64,000 bases of DNA, taken from contig JAFXSH010000100.1 of assembly GCA_017525805.1 (NCBI GenBank), positions 19,040-83,039 of the forward strand, written 5' to 3'. Below the pieces are notes generated by a model. The model saw nothing but the letters and a program-made list of their open reading frames with translations, was not told where the DNA came from and did not search any database. The stretch comes from Clostridia bacterium (lineage in GTDB: Bacteria > Bacillota_A > Clostridia > Christensenellales > Aristaeellaceae). Made by a program: the position numbers and the translations under genes. Positions 52,307 to 60,497 of the stretch are shown one piece after another (positions within the stretch are counted from its first letter, which is position 1; each line of letters begins with the position of its first letter).

Positions 52307-52340
52307 AGAACGGCGCCGGACTTTCCTCCGCCGTTCTTTT
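52307..52340 (+). terminator. Terminator after the importer operon
   Basis: AGAACGGCG pairs with CGCCGTTCT-type arm over 9 bp, then a 2x2 internal loop and 3 more bp, apical loop CTT, ending in T4. It lies between the ATPase gene and the HD-domain gene. Confidence 0.7.
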
Positions 52341-52359
52341 CAAAAGAAAGGAAATCTCA

Positions 52360-52869
52360 ATGACAGACAGGATCCAAAAGCTGTTTTTGAAAATGATCGA
52401 CTTTGACGCGGACGCCGATTTGATCCAGCATTTTACCAAGGTGCACAGCTATTGCCGTCTCATTGCCTCCCTGGAGGGCGTGGACGAACATACTGCCGAA
52501 GTGCTGGAAGCCGCGGCGCTGGTGCACGATATCGGCATCCCTGTCTGCAACCAGAAATACGGCTCCCATCCCGGCAATTTGCAGGAAAAGGAAGGGCCGC
52601 CTCTGGCGCGGCAAATGCTGTCCGGGCTGAATTTTACAAAAGAAGAAACCGACCGGGTGTGCACCCTGGTGGGGGAACATCATACCTATCTGCCTATGGA
52701 CGGCATCGACCATCAAATTTTAGTGGAAGCGGATTTCATTGTGAACAGCTTTGAAAACGGACTTTCCCGTTCGGCCTGTCAGAATATCTATAAAAATATC
52801 TTCAAAACCGAAGCGGGAAAGCGGATTTTCGCCACAATGTTTGGAATGAAATCAAATATTTTATTATGA
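52360..52869 (+). CDS. HD-domain phosphohydrolase
   Basis: A 169-residue HD-superfamily protein. The first metal His lies in HFTKVHSYCRLIA, the HD pair is in ALVHDIGIP, and further ligands fit GEHHTYLP and VEADFIVNSFE. The family hydrolyses nucleotides or phosphomonoesters, but the substrate is unknown. The ATG at 52360 has AAAGGAAA upstream and lies after the terminator; an earlier in-frame ATG at 52297 would contain that hairpin. The his operon begins 87 bp downstream. Confidence 0.87.
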   Translation: MTDRIQKLFLKMIDFDADADLIQHFTKVHSYCRLIASLEGVDEHTAEVLEAAALVHDIGIPVCNQKYGSHPGNLQEKEGPPLARQMLSGLNFTKEETDRVCTLVGEHHTYLPMDGIDHQILVEADFIVNSFENGLSRSACQNIYKNIFKTEAGKRIFATMFGMKSNILL

Positions 52870-52907
52870 TATCACTTTAGCTTGACAGAGCGATAAAGCA
52901 GTGATAT
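52869..52907 (+). promoter_or_regulatory. Inverted repeat around the his promoter (putative operator)
   Basis: ATATCACT (52869-52876) and AGTGATAT (52900-52907) are perfect inverted 8-mers whose centres are 31 bp apart (three helical turns). The right arm covers the first half of the -10 box. Confidence 0.6.
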
Positions 52908-52910
52908 AAT
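52882..52910 (+). promoter_or_regulatory. Consensus promoter for the histidine operon
   Basis: TTGACA (52882-52887) and TATAAT (52905-52910) with 17 bp spacing: a perfect sigma-A promoter, 46 bp before hisZ. No T-box or leader peptide rich in His codons is seen. Confidence 0.92.
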
Positions 52911-52956
52911 GGGGCCCGTAAATCGAATTTGGCTTTAGGCCAGGGGAGAGGACCGC

Positions 52957-54087
52957 ATGGAAATGGACGTGATGAAAGCGCTGCGCAGGGAGGAAAGGAT
53001 CACCCTGTCCCTGCGGGCCCTGTATGAAACGTACGGCTTCCGCAAATACCGCATGGGGCGGTTTGAGGAATACGAGCTGTACACGGAGAACAAAAATTTT
53101 CTGAAAAACCCCAACATTATCACCTTTCACGATCTGGACGGCACCGTGCTGGCGCTAAAGCCGGACGTGACCTTGTCCATCGCCAAGAACACCCGGGCCA
53201 CCGCCCAATCCAGTGAAAAGGTGTATTACCTGGAAAACGTATACTGGCTGGAAAAACAGAGCGGCGGCTATCAGGAAACCACCCAGCTTGGCCTGGAATA
53301 CTTGGGCGATTTGGACGCGGCGGCGTATTTTGAGGTGCTGTGTCTGGCCCAGAAAACCTTAGCCGCCATCAGCGGCAGCCACCGCATGCAGCTTTCCCAT
53401 ATCGGCTTCTGGATCGCCCTGCTGGAGGGGCTGGGCTTGGGGGAAAGCTTGGGCCAGGAAATCCTGAACTGCCTGCACGGCAAGCGGCTGCATGAATTAA
53501 AGGCGCTGCTGGAAAAGGCCCACGCGGCCCCCGCCGCCGCGGAATGGGTGCTCCGTGCGGCGGGGCTGTGCGGCCCCTTCCGGGAAACATTGGCGGAGGC
53601 CCGGAAAATCGCCCTTTCCAGCGGCATGACCGCCGCCCTGGACGAGCTGGAAACGGTGTATGACCTCTTGGAAAGCGCGGGCTGCGGGGACGACCTGATC
53701 CTGGATTTCTCTTTGGTGAACGACAGCGATTATTACGACGGGCTGATCTTCCAGGGCTTCGTGGAGGGCGTGCCTCGGGCGGTACTGTCCGGCGGGTACT
53801 ACGGAAAACTGCTTCGCAAATTTGGCCGGGACCTGGACGCCATCGGCTTTGCGGTGTACGTGAACGAACTCGATTTGCTGTTCCGCAATCAGCACAGCAC
53901 CGATGTGGACGCCCTGATTCTCTACGAAGCGGGGGCGGACCTGAACGCCCTGGCCCGGGCCGCCGACGGCTTGCGGGAAAGCGGCCTCAAGGTGCGGGTG
54001 GAAAAGAACGCGCCGGAGGACGCGCGCTTTGGAAAAATCTATCGCTTTACCAACGACGGTTTAAAGGAGGCGGGGAAGGAATGCTGA
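52957..54087 (+). CDS. hisZ: ATP phosphoribosyltransferase regulatory subunit
   Basis: A 376-residue histidyl-tRNA-synthetase-like protein without aminoacylation function, which activates and regulates short-form HisG. Class II synthetase-like motifs are visible: YELYTENKNFLKNPNIITF, DGTVLALKPDVTLSIAKN, and a late YFDGLIFQ-like DYYDGLIFQGF with LSGGYYGKLLRKFG. First gene of the his operon; its end overlaps hisG by 7 bp, matching their 1:1 complex. GGGGAGAGG precedes the ATG. Confidence 0.93.
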   Translation: MEMDVMKALRREERITLSLRALYETYGFRKYRMGRFEEYELYTENKNFLKNPNIITFHDLDGTVLALKPDVTLSIAKNTRATAQSSEKVYYLENVYWLEKQSGGYQETTQLGLEYLGDLDAAAYFEVLCLAQKTLAAISGSHRMQLSHIGFWIALLEGLGLGESLGQEILNCLHGKRLHELKALLEKAHAAPAAAEWVLRAAGLCGPFRETLAEARKIALSSGMTAALDELETVYDLLESAGCGDDLILDFSLVNDSDYYDGLIFQGFVEGVPRAVLSGGYYGKLLRKFGRDLDAIGFAVYVNELDLLFRNQHSTDVDALILYEAGADLNALARAADGLRESGLKVRVEKNAPEDARFGKIYRFTNDGLKEAGKEC

Positions 54088-54704
54088 ATATCGCGCTGCC
54101 CAAGGGACGGCTGGGCGACCAGGTGCTTTCCCTGTTCTCCAAGATCGGTTATGACTGCGGCGGCATTTATGAAAACGACCGCCGCTTGGTGCTGGAAAGC
54201 CCGGAAAACGGGGTCCGCTACCTGCTGGTGAAGCCCTCCGACGTGGCCATTTACGTGGAATACGGCGCGGCGGACATTGGCGTGGTGGGCAAGGACATCC
54301 TGCTGGACGGCAACCCCGACGTGTACGAACTGCTCGACTTAGGTATCGGCAAATGCCGCATCTGCGTGGCCGGGCCGGAGGATTACGTGGAGGATCGGGA
54401 AACGGTGCTGCGGGTGGCCACCAAGTTCACCACCGTGGCGAAAAAATACTACTCCTCCCTGAACCGGGAAATTCAGATCATCAAGCTCAACGGCTCCATC
54501 GAGCTGGCCCCCATTTTGGGCCTGACGGACGTAATCGTGGACATCGTGGAATCGGGCCGCACCCTCAAGGAAAACCATTTGAAGGTGCTGGAAACCATCG
54601 TGCCCATCAGCGCCCGGCTCATCGCCAACCGGGCCAGCTACTTATTCAAAAATGAAATCATCACTTCCATCACCCAGAAATTGCAGGAGGTGCTTCCGCA
54701 ATGA
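54081..54704 (+). CDS. hisG: ATP phosphoribosyltransferase, short form
   Basis: A 207-residue short HisG, catalysing the first histidine step from ATP and PRPP. It shows NIALPKGRLGDQ at the start, the VEYGAADIGVVGKDIL segment, and the PRPP loop near DIVESGRTLKEN. Lacking the C-terminal regulatory domain of long HisG, it needs HisZ, encoded just upstream. The start overlaps hisZ by 7 bp and its stop overlaps hisD by 4 bp. Confidence 0.97.
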   Translation: MLNIALPKGRLGDQVLSLFSKIGYDCGGIYENDRRLVLESPENGVRYLLVKPSDVAIYVEYGAADIGVVGKDILLDGNPDVYELLDLGIGKCRICVAGPEDYVEDRETVLRVATKFTTVAKKYYSSLNREIQIIKLNGSIELAPILGLTDVIVDIVESGRTLKENHLKVLETIVPISARLIANRASYLFKNEIITSITQKLQEVLPQ

Positions 54705-55987
54705 TGAAAATCATGCCGGTGGATCAGTTTGACCCATCCGCCTTTAAGACCCCGCCCATCCAGACGGGCAACGAAATCGAAGCGGCGGTGGACTTAATCA
54801 TTCAGACCGTGCGGCAGCAGGGCGATAAAGCGCTGATCGACTACGCCGCCAAATTCGATAAAGCGCAATTAACTTCCGTATTGGTCAGCGACGCGGAGAT
54901 CGAAGAAGCCTTCGCCGCCTGCGACCCGGATTTCCTGGAAACGCTCAAACAGGCCCGCGACAATATCGAAGCTTTCCACAAGCGCCAAGCGCGGAACAGC
55001 TTCGTTATCAGCGAGGAAGCGGGCAAGGTGATGGGCCAGCGCGTCATTCCCTTGAAGCGCGTGGGCCTGTACGTGCCCGGCGGCACGGCGGCCTATCCCT
55101 CCTCCGTGCTCATGAACGCCGTGCCCCCCAAAATCGCCGGGGTAAAGGAAATCGTCATCAGCACCCCGCCGGGTAAGGACGGCAAGGTGAACCCCGCCAT
55201 CCTGTGCGCCGCAAAGATCGCGGGCGTGACGAAGATCGTCAAGGCGGGCGGGGCGCAGGCCATCGCCGCCCTGGCCTACGGCACGGAATCGGTGCCCGCC
55301 GTGGATAAGATCGTGGGCCCCGGCAACGTGTACGTGGCTACCGCCAAGCGCCGGGTGTACGGGCTGGTAGATATCGATATGATTGCCGGACCCAGCGAGA
55401 TTTTGGTGCTGGCCGACGGCAAGAGCGATCCCGCGTTCGTGGCGGCGGACCTGCTTTCCCAGGCGGAACATGACAAGCTGGCTTCCGCCATCCTGGTGAC
55501 GGACAGCGCGGAACTGGCGGAAAAGGTGCAGGCCGAGGTGGAACGGCAGGTGGAGCTGCTGCCCCGGCGGGACATTGCCCGTGCCTCTATCGACAATAAC
55601 GGCAAGATCGTGGTGGCGCACAGCCTGGAACAGGGCATCGAAATCGCCAACCTGATCGCCCCCGAGCACCTGGAAATCTGCGTGGACGATCCCTTCTCCT
55701 ATTTGAGCAAAATCGAGTCCGCCGGTTCCGTGTTCTTGGGCCGGAACGTGCCGGAAGCCTTGGGCGATTACTGGGCGGGCCCCAATCACACCCTGCCCAC
55801 CAGCGGCACGGCCCGGTTTTCCTCCCCCTTGTCGGTGGACGATTTCGTGAAGAAGTCCCAATTCCTGTACTATTCCAAGGAAGCGCTGGAAGAAGTCAAA
55901 AACCGGGTGGTTTCCTTCGCGCAAAAAGAAGGGCTGAACGGCCACGCCAATTCCATCGCCATCCGGTTTGGAGAATCAGCGGTATGA
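54701..55987 (+). CDS. hisD: Histidinol dehydrogenase
   Basis: A 428-residue zinc enzyme oxidising histidinol to histidine with two NAD. Landmarks are RVGLYVPGGTAAYPSSVLMN, AGVTKIVKAGGAQAIAALAYGT, the signature IDMIAGPSEILVLAD, SQAEHDKLASAIL with its Gln-His ligands, and the late GPNHTLPTSGTARF. Coupled to hisG and hisC by 4-bp overlaps. Confidence 0.97.
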   Translation: MMKIMPVDQFDPSAFKTPPIQTGNEIEAAVDLIIQTVRQQGDKALIDYAAKFDKAQLTSVLVSDAEIEEAFAACDPDFLETLKQARDNIEAFHKRQARNSFVISEEAGKVMGQRVIPLKRVGLYVPGGTAAYPSSVLMNAVPPKIAGVKEIVISTPPGKDGKVNPAILCAAKIAGVTKIVKAGGAQAIAALAYGTESVPAVDKIVGPGNVYVATAKRRVYGLVDIDMIAGPSEILVLADGKSDPAFVAADLLSQAEHDKLASAILVTDSAELAEKVQAEVERQVELLPRRDIARASIDNNGKIVVAHSLEQGIEIANLIAPEHLEICVDDPFSYLSKIESAGSVFLGRNVPEALGDYWAGPNHTLPTSGTARFSSPLSVDDFVKKSQFLYYSKEALEEVKNRVVSFAQKEGLNGHANSIAIRFGESAV

Positions 55988-57033
55988 GCAGATTTTTGAG
56001 TGAAAACAATCGGGGCCTCAAAGCCTACGTGCCGGGGGAGCAGCCCAAGGTCAAAAACCTGGTGAAGCTGAATACCAATGAAAGCCCATTCCCGCCCGCT
56101 CCTGGGGTGGCCGAAGCGGTGAGGCGGGCGGCGGACAGCCTGCAATTGTACAACGATCTGTCCGCCGCGAAGCTGACCGGGCTGCTGACGAAAACCTACG
56201 GTGTAAAGGAAAACCAGGTATTCGTGGGAAACGGGTCGGACGAAGTGCTGGCCTTCGCCTTTCAGGCTTTCGGGGGCGGCGGGGTGGCTTTCCCGGATAT
56301 CACCTACGGCTGCTATATCGTGTGGACGGGTTTATTTCATCTGGACGCGAAAATCATTCCTTTGAAAGACGATTTTTCCATCGACCCTGCCGATTATCGC
56401 GGGAATGACCGATGCGTGGTCGTCGCCAACCCTAACGCCCCCACCGGCGTCACCCTGCCGTTGTCCGCCATCGCGGAAATCGCGGCTAATAATCCCGATC
56501 AAGTAGTGATCGTGGATGAAGCCTATGTGGATTTCGGGGCGGAAAGCGCGGTCGCGTTACTGCCGGAATATGAGAATATCTTGGTGGTGCAGACGTTTTC
56601 CAAATCCCGGCAGTTGGCGGGGGCACGTCTCGGCTTCGCCATCGGCAGCGAAGAACTGATCAAAGACTTGAATTTGATCCGGTATTCCTTCCATCCCTAC
56701 AATGTCAATTCCCTCACCCAGGCGGCGGGGGCGGCTGCCCTGGAGCAGCCGGAATACTTTGAAGCCTGCCGCCAGACCATCATGGAAACCCGAGCATGGA
56801 CCAAAGCGGAATTGGAAAGCTTAGGCTTCCGGGTGCTGGACAGCAAAGCCAATTTCCTGTTTGCGAAAGCCCCTGGCATGAGCGGCGGGGAATACCAGAA
56901 AAAACTGCGGGAAAAGAACATCCTGATCCGCTATTTCGATCAGCCCCGCATCCGGGATTACACCCGCATTACCGTGGGCAGCAGGGAACAGATGGAAAAA
57001 CTGATCGAAGCCACAAAGGAGATATGGACATGA
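55984..57033 (+). CDS. hisC: Histidinol-phosphate aminotransferase
   Basis: A 349-residue fold-type I PLP enzyme converting imidazole-acetol phosphate to histidinol phosphate. Visible are KLNTNESPFPPAPGV, VFVGNGSDEVLAFAFQAF, NPNAPTGVTLP, IVDEAYVDFG and the PLP lysine block TFSKSRQLAGARLGFAIG. Coupled to hisD and hisB by 4-bp overlaps. Confidence 0.96.
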   Translation: MSRFLSENNRGLKAYVPGEQPKVKNLVKLNTNESPFPPAPGVAEAVRRAADSLQLYNDLSAAKLTGLLTKTYGVKENQVFVGNGSDEVLAFAFQAFGGGGVAFPDITYGCYIVWTGLFHLDAKIIPLKDDFSIDPADYRGNDRCVVVANPNAPTGVTLPLSAIAEIAANNPDQVVIVDEAYVDFGAESAVALLPEYENILVVQTFSKSRQLAGARLGFAIGSEELIKDLNLIRYSFHPYNVNSLTQAAGAAALEQPEYFEACRQTIMETRAWTKAELESLGFRVLDSKANFLFAKAPGMSGGEYQKKLREKNILIRYFDQPRIRDYTRITVGSREQMEKLIEATKEIWT

Positions 57034-57617
57034 GACAGGCGACGATTGAACGGAACACGAAAGAAACAAAAATCGCCCTGACCCTGAATTTGGACGGCGC
57101 GGGCAAAGCGGAAATCGATACCGGCGTGGGTTTTCTGAATCATATGCTTGAATTATTGGCTTTTCACGGACAATTTGACTTGATGGTAAAGTGTCAGGGC
57201 GATATCCAGGTGGACGATCATCATTCCGCGGAGGACATCGGCATCGCTTTCGGGCAGGCATTCGCGGAAGCGCTGGGCGATAAAAAGGGCATCGTGCGGT
57301 ATGGGAATTTCCTTTTGCCCATGGACGAAGCTCTGGTGCTCTGCGCCGTCGATCTCTGCGGGCGGGACACCTTGGGCTATCAGGCGAACATCCCCGCCCA
57401 GAAGGTGGGAAACTTTGATACCGAACTGGTGCAGGAATTCATGCTCGGCTTCACCCGCAACGCCAAAGCCTGCGTCCATTTCGTGCAGATGGCGGGAACC
57501 AATTCCCACCACATCATCGAAGCCATGTTCAAGGGCTTGGGCCGCGCTCTGCGTCAGGCGGTGGCTATCGACCCCAAGCAGGCGGACAAAATGCCGTCCT
57601 CCAAGGGCGTCTTATAA
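57030..57617 (+). CDS. hisB: Imidazoleglycerol-phosphate dehydratase
   Basis: A 195-residue monofunctional dehydratase with two similar halves that bind manganese through HHxxE motifs: DDHHSAEDIGIAFG and NSHHIIEAMFKGLGRAL. The N-terminal RQATIERNTKETKI and GVGFLNHMLE are typical. The ATG at 57030 is chosen over the ATG at 57024 because AAAGGAG at 57015-57021 is correctly spaced to it. It has no histidinol phosphatase domain, and no separate phosphatase is in the operon. Confidence 0.96.
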   Translation: MRQATIERNTKETKIALTLNLDGAGKAEIDTGVGFLNHMLELLAFHGQFDLMVKCQGDIQVDDHHSAEDIGIAFGQAFAEALGDKKGIVRYGNFLLPMDEALVLCAVDLCGRDTLGYQANIPAQKVGNFDTELVQEFMLGFTRNAKACVHFVQMAGTNSHHIIEAMFKGLGRALRQAVAIDPKQADKMPSSKGVL

Positions 57618-57629
57618 AGAGGGACAAGT

Positions 57630-58250
57630 ATGATTGCAATTATCGATTACGGGGTCGGCAACCTGTACTCCATCAGCCATTCCCTGTCCTACTTGGGCAT
57701 GGAAAACACTGTTACGCGGGATGAAGATACGATTCTGAACGCGGACAAGCTGATCCTGCCCGGCGTGGGAGCTTTCGGGGACGCCCGGCAAAAGCTGAAA
57801 GACGCGGGCATGGACAGGCTGGTGCTGCAAAAGGCAAAAGCGGGCACGCCCTTGCTGGGTATCTGCTTAGGCATGCAGCTTCTGTTTGAAAAGAGCCACG
57901 AGTACGGGGAGCACGACGGCCTGGGCCTGATCCCCGGCGAAATCTGCCCCCTGCGGGCGGATATTCCGGTGGATTTAAAAGTGCCTCACATCGGCTGGAA
58001 CGCGCTGCGGTTCGTGGGGGAAAGCCCCTTGCTCCAATACATCCAGGAAGGCGACAGCGTGTACTACGTTCATTCCTTCTACGCCAAATTCGCCGGGGAT
58101 GCTGTCAAGGCCGTATCGGAATACAGCGTGGACGTGCCGGGGCTGGTGCAGAACGGCAACGTGTTCGGGGCCCAGTTCCACCCGGAAAAAAGCGGCCCGG
58201 TGGGGCTGAACATCCTCAGGGCCTTCGGGGAGGTGACGGGCGCATGCTGA
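57630..58250 (+). CDS. hisH: Imidazole glycerol phosphate synthase, glutaminase subunit
   Basis: A 206-residue class I glutamine amidotransferase supplying ammonia to HisF. The nucleophile Cys is in LLGICLGMQLLFEKS near residue 80, the oxyanion glycine in LPGVGAFGDAR, and the His-Glu pair in FGAQFHPEKSG. Starts 12 bp after hisB and overlaps hisA by 7 bp. Confidence 0.97.
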   Translation: MIAIIDYGVGNLYSISHSLSYLGMENTVTRDEDTILNADKLILPGVGAFGDARQKLKDAGMDRLVLQKAKAGTPLLGICLGMQLLFEKSHEYGEHDGLGLIPGEICPLRADIPVDLKVPHIGWNALRFVGESPLLQYIQEGDSVYYVHSFYAKFAGDAVKAVSEYSVDVPGLVQNGNVFGAQFHPEKSGPVGLNILRAFGEVTGAC

Positions 58251-58969
58251 TTTTTCCGGCCATCGATTTGCGGAATGGTCAGGTGGTGCGCCTGACCGAG
58301 GGCGATTACGACCAAATGACCGTATACGGTACGGATCCCTTGGCCGCCGCGGCTTCCTTCCGGGCTGCTGGCGCGGAATGGCTGCATGTGGTGGATTTGG
58401 ACGCGGCCAGGGACGGGGGACAGAAAAATTTTTCCATCATTGAAAAACTGGCGAAGGAAAGCGGCCTGAAGCTGGAAGTGGGCGGCGGGGCCCGCAGCGA
58501 GGAAAGCGCCCGGCGGTACTTGGACGCGGGGGTTTTCCGGGTGATCGTGGGCTCGGCGGCGGTGGAAAAGCCTGAAATGCTGGAAGCGCTGGCGGCCAAA
58601 TACCCGGGCTGCATCGCCGCCGGGGTGGACGCCAAAAACGGCTTCGTGGCCATCCACGGCTGGCGCACGGTGACGGACATTCCGGCTTTCGATTTCGTGA
58701 GCAGACTGCCCGCCCAGGGCGTGGACACGGTGATTTATACCGACATCAGCCGGGACGGAAAGCTGGAAGGGCCGAACGTAGGCGCGTATGAACGCCTGAA
58801 AGCAATCGACGGCCTGCGGGTAGTGGCCTCCGGCGGCGTTTCCTCCCTTGAAAATGTAAGTGCCCTAGCAAAAATGAACCTGTACGCCGCCATCATCGGC
58901 AAGGCCCTGTACGCGGGGAAGATCGATCTCAAACAGGCTCTTGCCGCCGGAAAGGGGGAAGCCGTATGA
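58244..58969 (+). CDS. hisA: ProFAR isomerase
   Basis: A 241-residue half-barrel-repeat TIM barrel that isomerises phosphoribosyl formimino-AICAR phosphate. The catalytic Asp is in FPAIDLRNGQVVRL near residue 8, and the second one is in the DTVIYTDISRDG block. Phosphate loops are GGGARSEES and ASGGVSSLEN. It is homologous to the following hisF, with which it overlaps by 4 bp. Confidence 0.97.
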   Translation: MLIFPAIDLRNGQVVRLTEGDYDQMTVYGTDPLAAAASFRAAGAEWLHVVDLDAARDGGQKNFSIIEKLAKESGLKLEVGGGARSEESARRYLDAGVFRVIVGSAAVEKPEMLEALAAKYPGCIAAGVDAKNGFVAIHGWRTVTDIPAFDFVSRLPAQGVDTVIYTDISRDGKLEGPNVGAYERLKAIDGLRVVASGGVSSLENVSALAKMNLYAAIIGKALYAGKIDLKQALAAGKGEAV

Positions 58970-59748
58970 TCGCTAAAAGAATCATTCCCTGCTTGGACGT
59001 GCGGAATGGCCGCGTGGTGAAGGGCACCAACTTTGAGGGCATCCAGGATGTGGCTGACCCGGTGGAGATGGCGAAGTACTACAACGACACCGGGGCCGAC
59101 GAGTTGGTTTTCTACGACATCACGGCATCCTTCGAGGGCCGGGGCCTGTTCACCGGTATTCTCAAGCGCACGGCGGCGGAGGTGTTCATCCCCCTCACCG
59201 TGGGCGGGGCCATCAACGAGGTTTCGGACTTTGAACGGGTGCTGTCCTGCGGGGCGGACAAGGTGAGCGTCAATTCCGGGGCCATCAAAAACCCGGATTT
59301 GATTGACAATGCGGCCAAACGCTATGGCGACCAGTGCGTGGTGCTTTCCATGGATGTGAAGCGGGTGGACGGTTCCTTCCGCATCTTCGCCAAGGGCGGG
59401 CGGATCGACACCGGCATCGACGCTCTGCAATGGGCCCACGAGGGCCAGGAGCGCGGAGCCGGGGAGCTGGTGGTGAACAGCATCGACACCGACGGCGTGA
59501 AGCAGGGCTTCGATTTGGAAATGCTCTCCGCCATGGGGAAAATGGTTTCCATTCCCATCATCGCCTCCGGCGGCGCGGGCAGCATGGAGCATTTCAAAAC
59601 CCTCTTTGAAACCGTGCCCCAGGTAGACGCGGGCTTAGCCGCCTCCATTTTCCACCGGAAGGAAGTGCCGCTGCCCGCCTTAAAAGCCTATCTGGCCGGG
59701 GAGGGCATCCCCATGCGAATTTTACGGACAGGAGAAGAAAAGCAATGA
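58966..59748 (+). CDS. hisF: Imidazole glycerol phosphate synthase, cyclase subunit
   Basis: A 260-residue TIM barrel forming imidazole glycerol phosphate and AICAR with ammonia from HisH. The first catalytic Asp is in RIIPCLDVRNGRVVKG, the second in LVVNSIDTDGVKQGFD, and phosphate loops are VGGAINEVSDF and ASGGAGSMEHF. Coupled to hisA and hisIE by 4-bp overlaps. Confidence 0.98.
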   Translation: MIAKRIIPCLDVRNGRVVKGTNFEGIQDVADPVEMAKYYNDTGADELVFYDITASFEGRGLFTGILKRTAAEVFIPLTVGGAINEVSDFERVLSCGADKVSVNSGAIKNPDLIDNAAKRYGDQCVVLSMDVKRVDGSFRIFAKGGRIDTGIDALQWAHEGQERGAGELVVNSIDTDGVKQGFDLEMLSAMGKMVSIPIIASGGAGSMEHFKTLFETVPQVDAGLAASIFHRKEVPLPALKAYLAGEGIPMRILRTGEEKQ

Positions 59749-60389
59749 ATATCGACGAACTGAAATTTGACGCAAACGGCCTGATCACCGCCGTGGTGCA
59801 GGATTATTTTTCCAAACAGGTTTTGACCGTGGCCTACATGAACCGGGAATCGCTTGAAATTTCCATGAAGGAGGGCCGCACCTGCTTCTTCTCCCGTTCC
59901 CGCCAGCAGCTCTGGCGCAAGGGGGAAACGTCCGGCAACACCCAGGAGATCGTCACCATCAAGGCGGACTGCGACGGCGACGCATTGGTCGTAGAAGTCA
60001 TTAAAAAAGGCCCCGCCTGCCATACGGGGGCCGAAAGCTGCTTCTTCAATCCCGTGTACCAGAGCGAAGAGCACCAGGATTTCTCCCTGGAAGCACTGTA
60101 TCAATTGCTGGAGGGCCGCAAAACCAGCCCCAAGGAGGGCAGCTACACCACCTACCTGTTCCAGAAGGGCATCGATAAGATCCTGAAAAAGGTGGGCGAG
60201 GAATGCACCGAGGTCATCGTGGCCGGAAAGGGCGGAAGCAAAGAAGAAACGATCTTTGAAATCGCCGATCTGGCCTATCACGTCATGGTGCTCATGGTGG
60301 AAATGGGCATTCAGCCCAAGGATATCTTCGCCCAACTGGAAAGCCGCCATGTGGTGGACCATAAGGTGAAGCAGGAGAAAATGCAATAA
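59745..60389 (+). CDS. hisIE: Bifunctional phosphoribosyl-AMP cyclohydrolase / phosphoribosyl-ATP pyrophosphatase
   Basis: A 214-residue fusion. The HisI half (1-110) shows VLTVAYMNRESLEIS, the zinc-site SRQQLWRKGETSGN, KADCDGDALV and GPACHTGAESCF. The HisE half (about 115-214) has the helical pyrophosphatase motifs YTTYLFQKGIDKILKKVGEE and EIADLAYHVMVLMVE. Steps 2 and 3 of histidine synthesis. Last gene of the operon, ended by a strong terminator 14 bp after the stop. Confidence 0.97.
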   Translation: MNIDELKFDANGLITAVVQDYFSKQVLTVAYMNRESLEISMKEGRTCFFSRSRQQLWRKGETSGNTQEIVTIKADCDGDALVVEVIKKGPACHTGAESCFFNPVYQSEEHQDFSLEALYQLLEGRKTSPKEGSYTTYLFQKGIDKILKKVGEECTEVIVAGKGGSKEETIFEIADLAYHVMVLMVEMGIQPKDIFAQLESRHVVDHKVKQEKMQ

Positions 60390-60403
60390 ACCCACAAAAA
60401 AGC

Positions 60404-60432
60404 AAAAAAGCCGGAGTATTTCCGGCTTTTTT
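60404..60432 (+). terminator. Intrinsic terminator of the his operon
   Basis: AAAAAAGCCGGA (60404-60415) pairs with TCCGGCTTTTTT (60421-60432), loop GTATT. The U-tract is part of the right arm. Confidence 0.92.
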
Positions 60433-60497
60433 CGTTTCTTATGGAACAAAAACGGTCCTCCGCTCGTCATGATGGTATGGAAGGGAGGCTGCTGCTT

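Noticed and set aside
54869..55945. A 358-codon open frame on the minus strand
   Set aside because: Antisense to hisD within a tightly packed operon.
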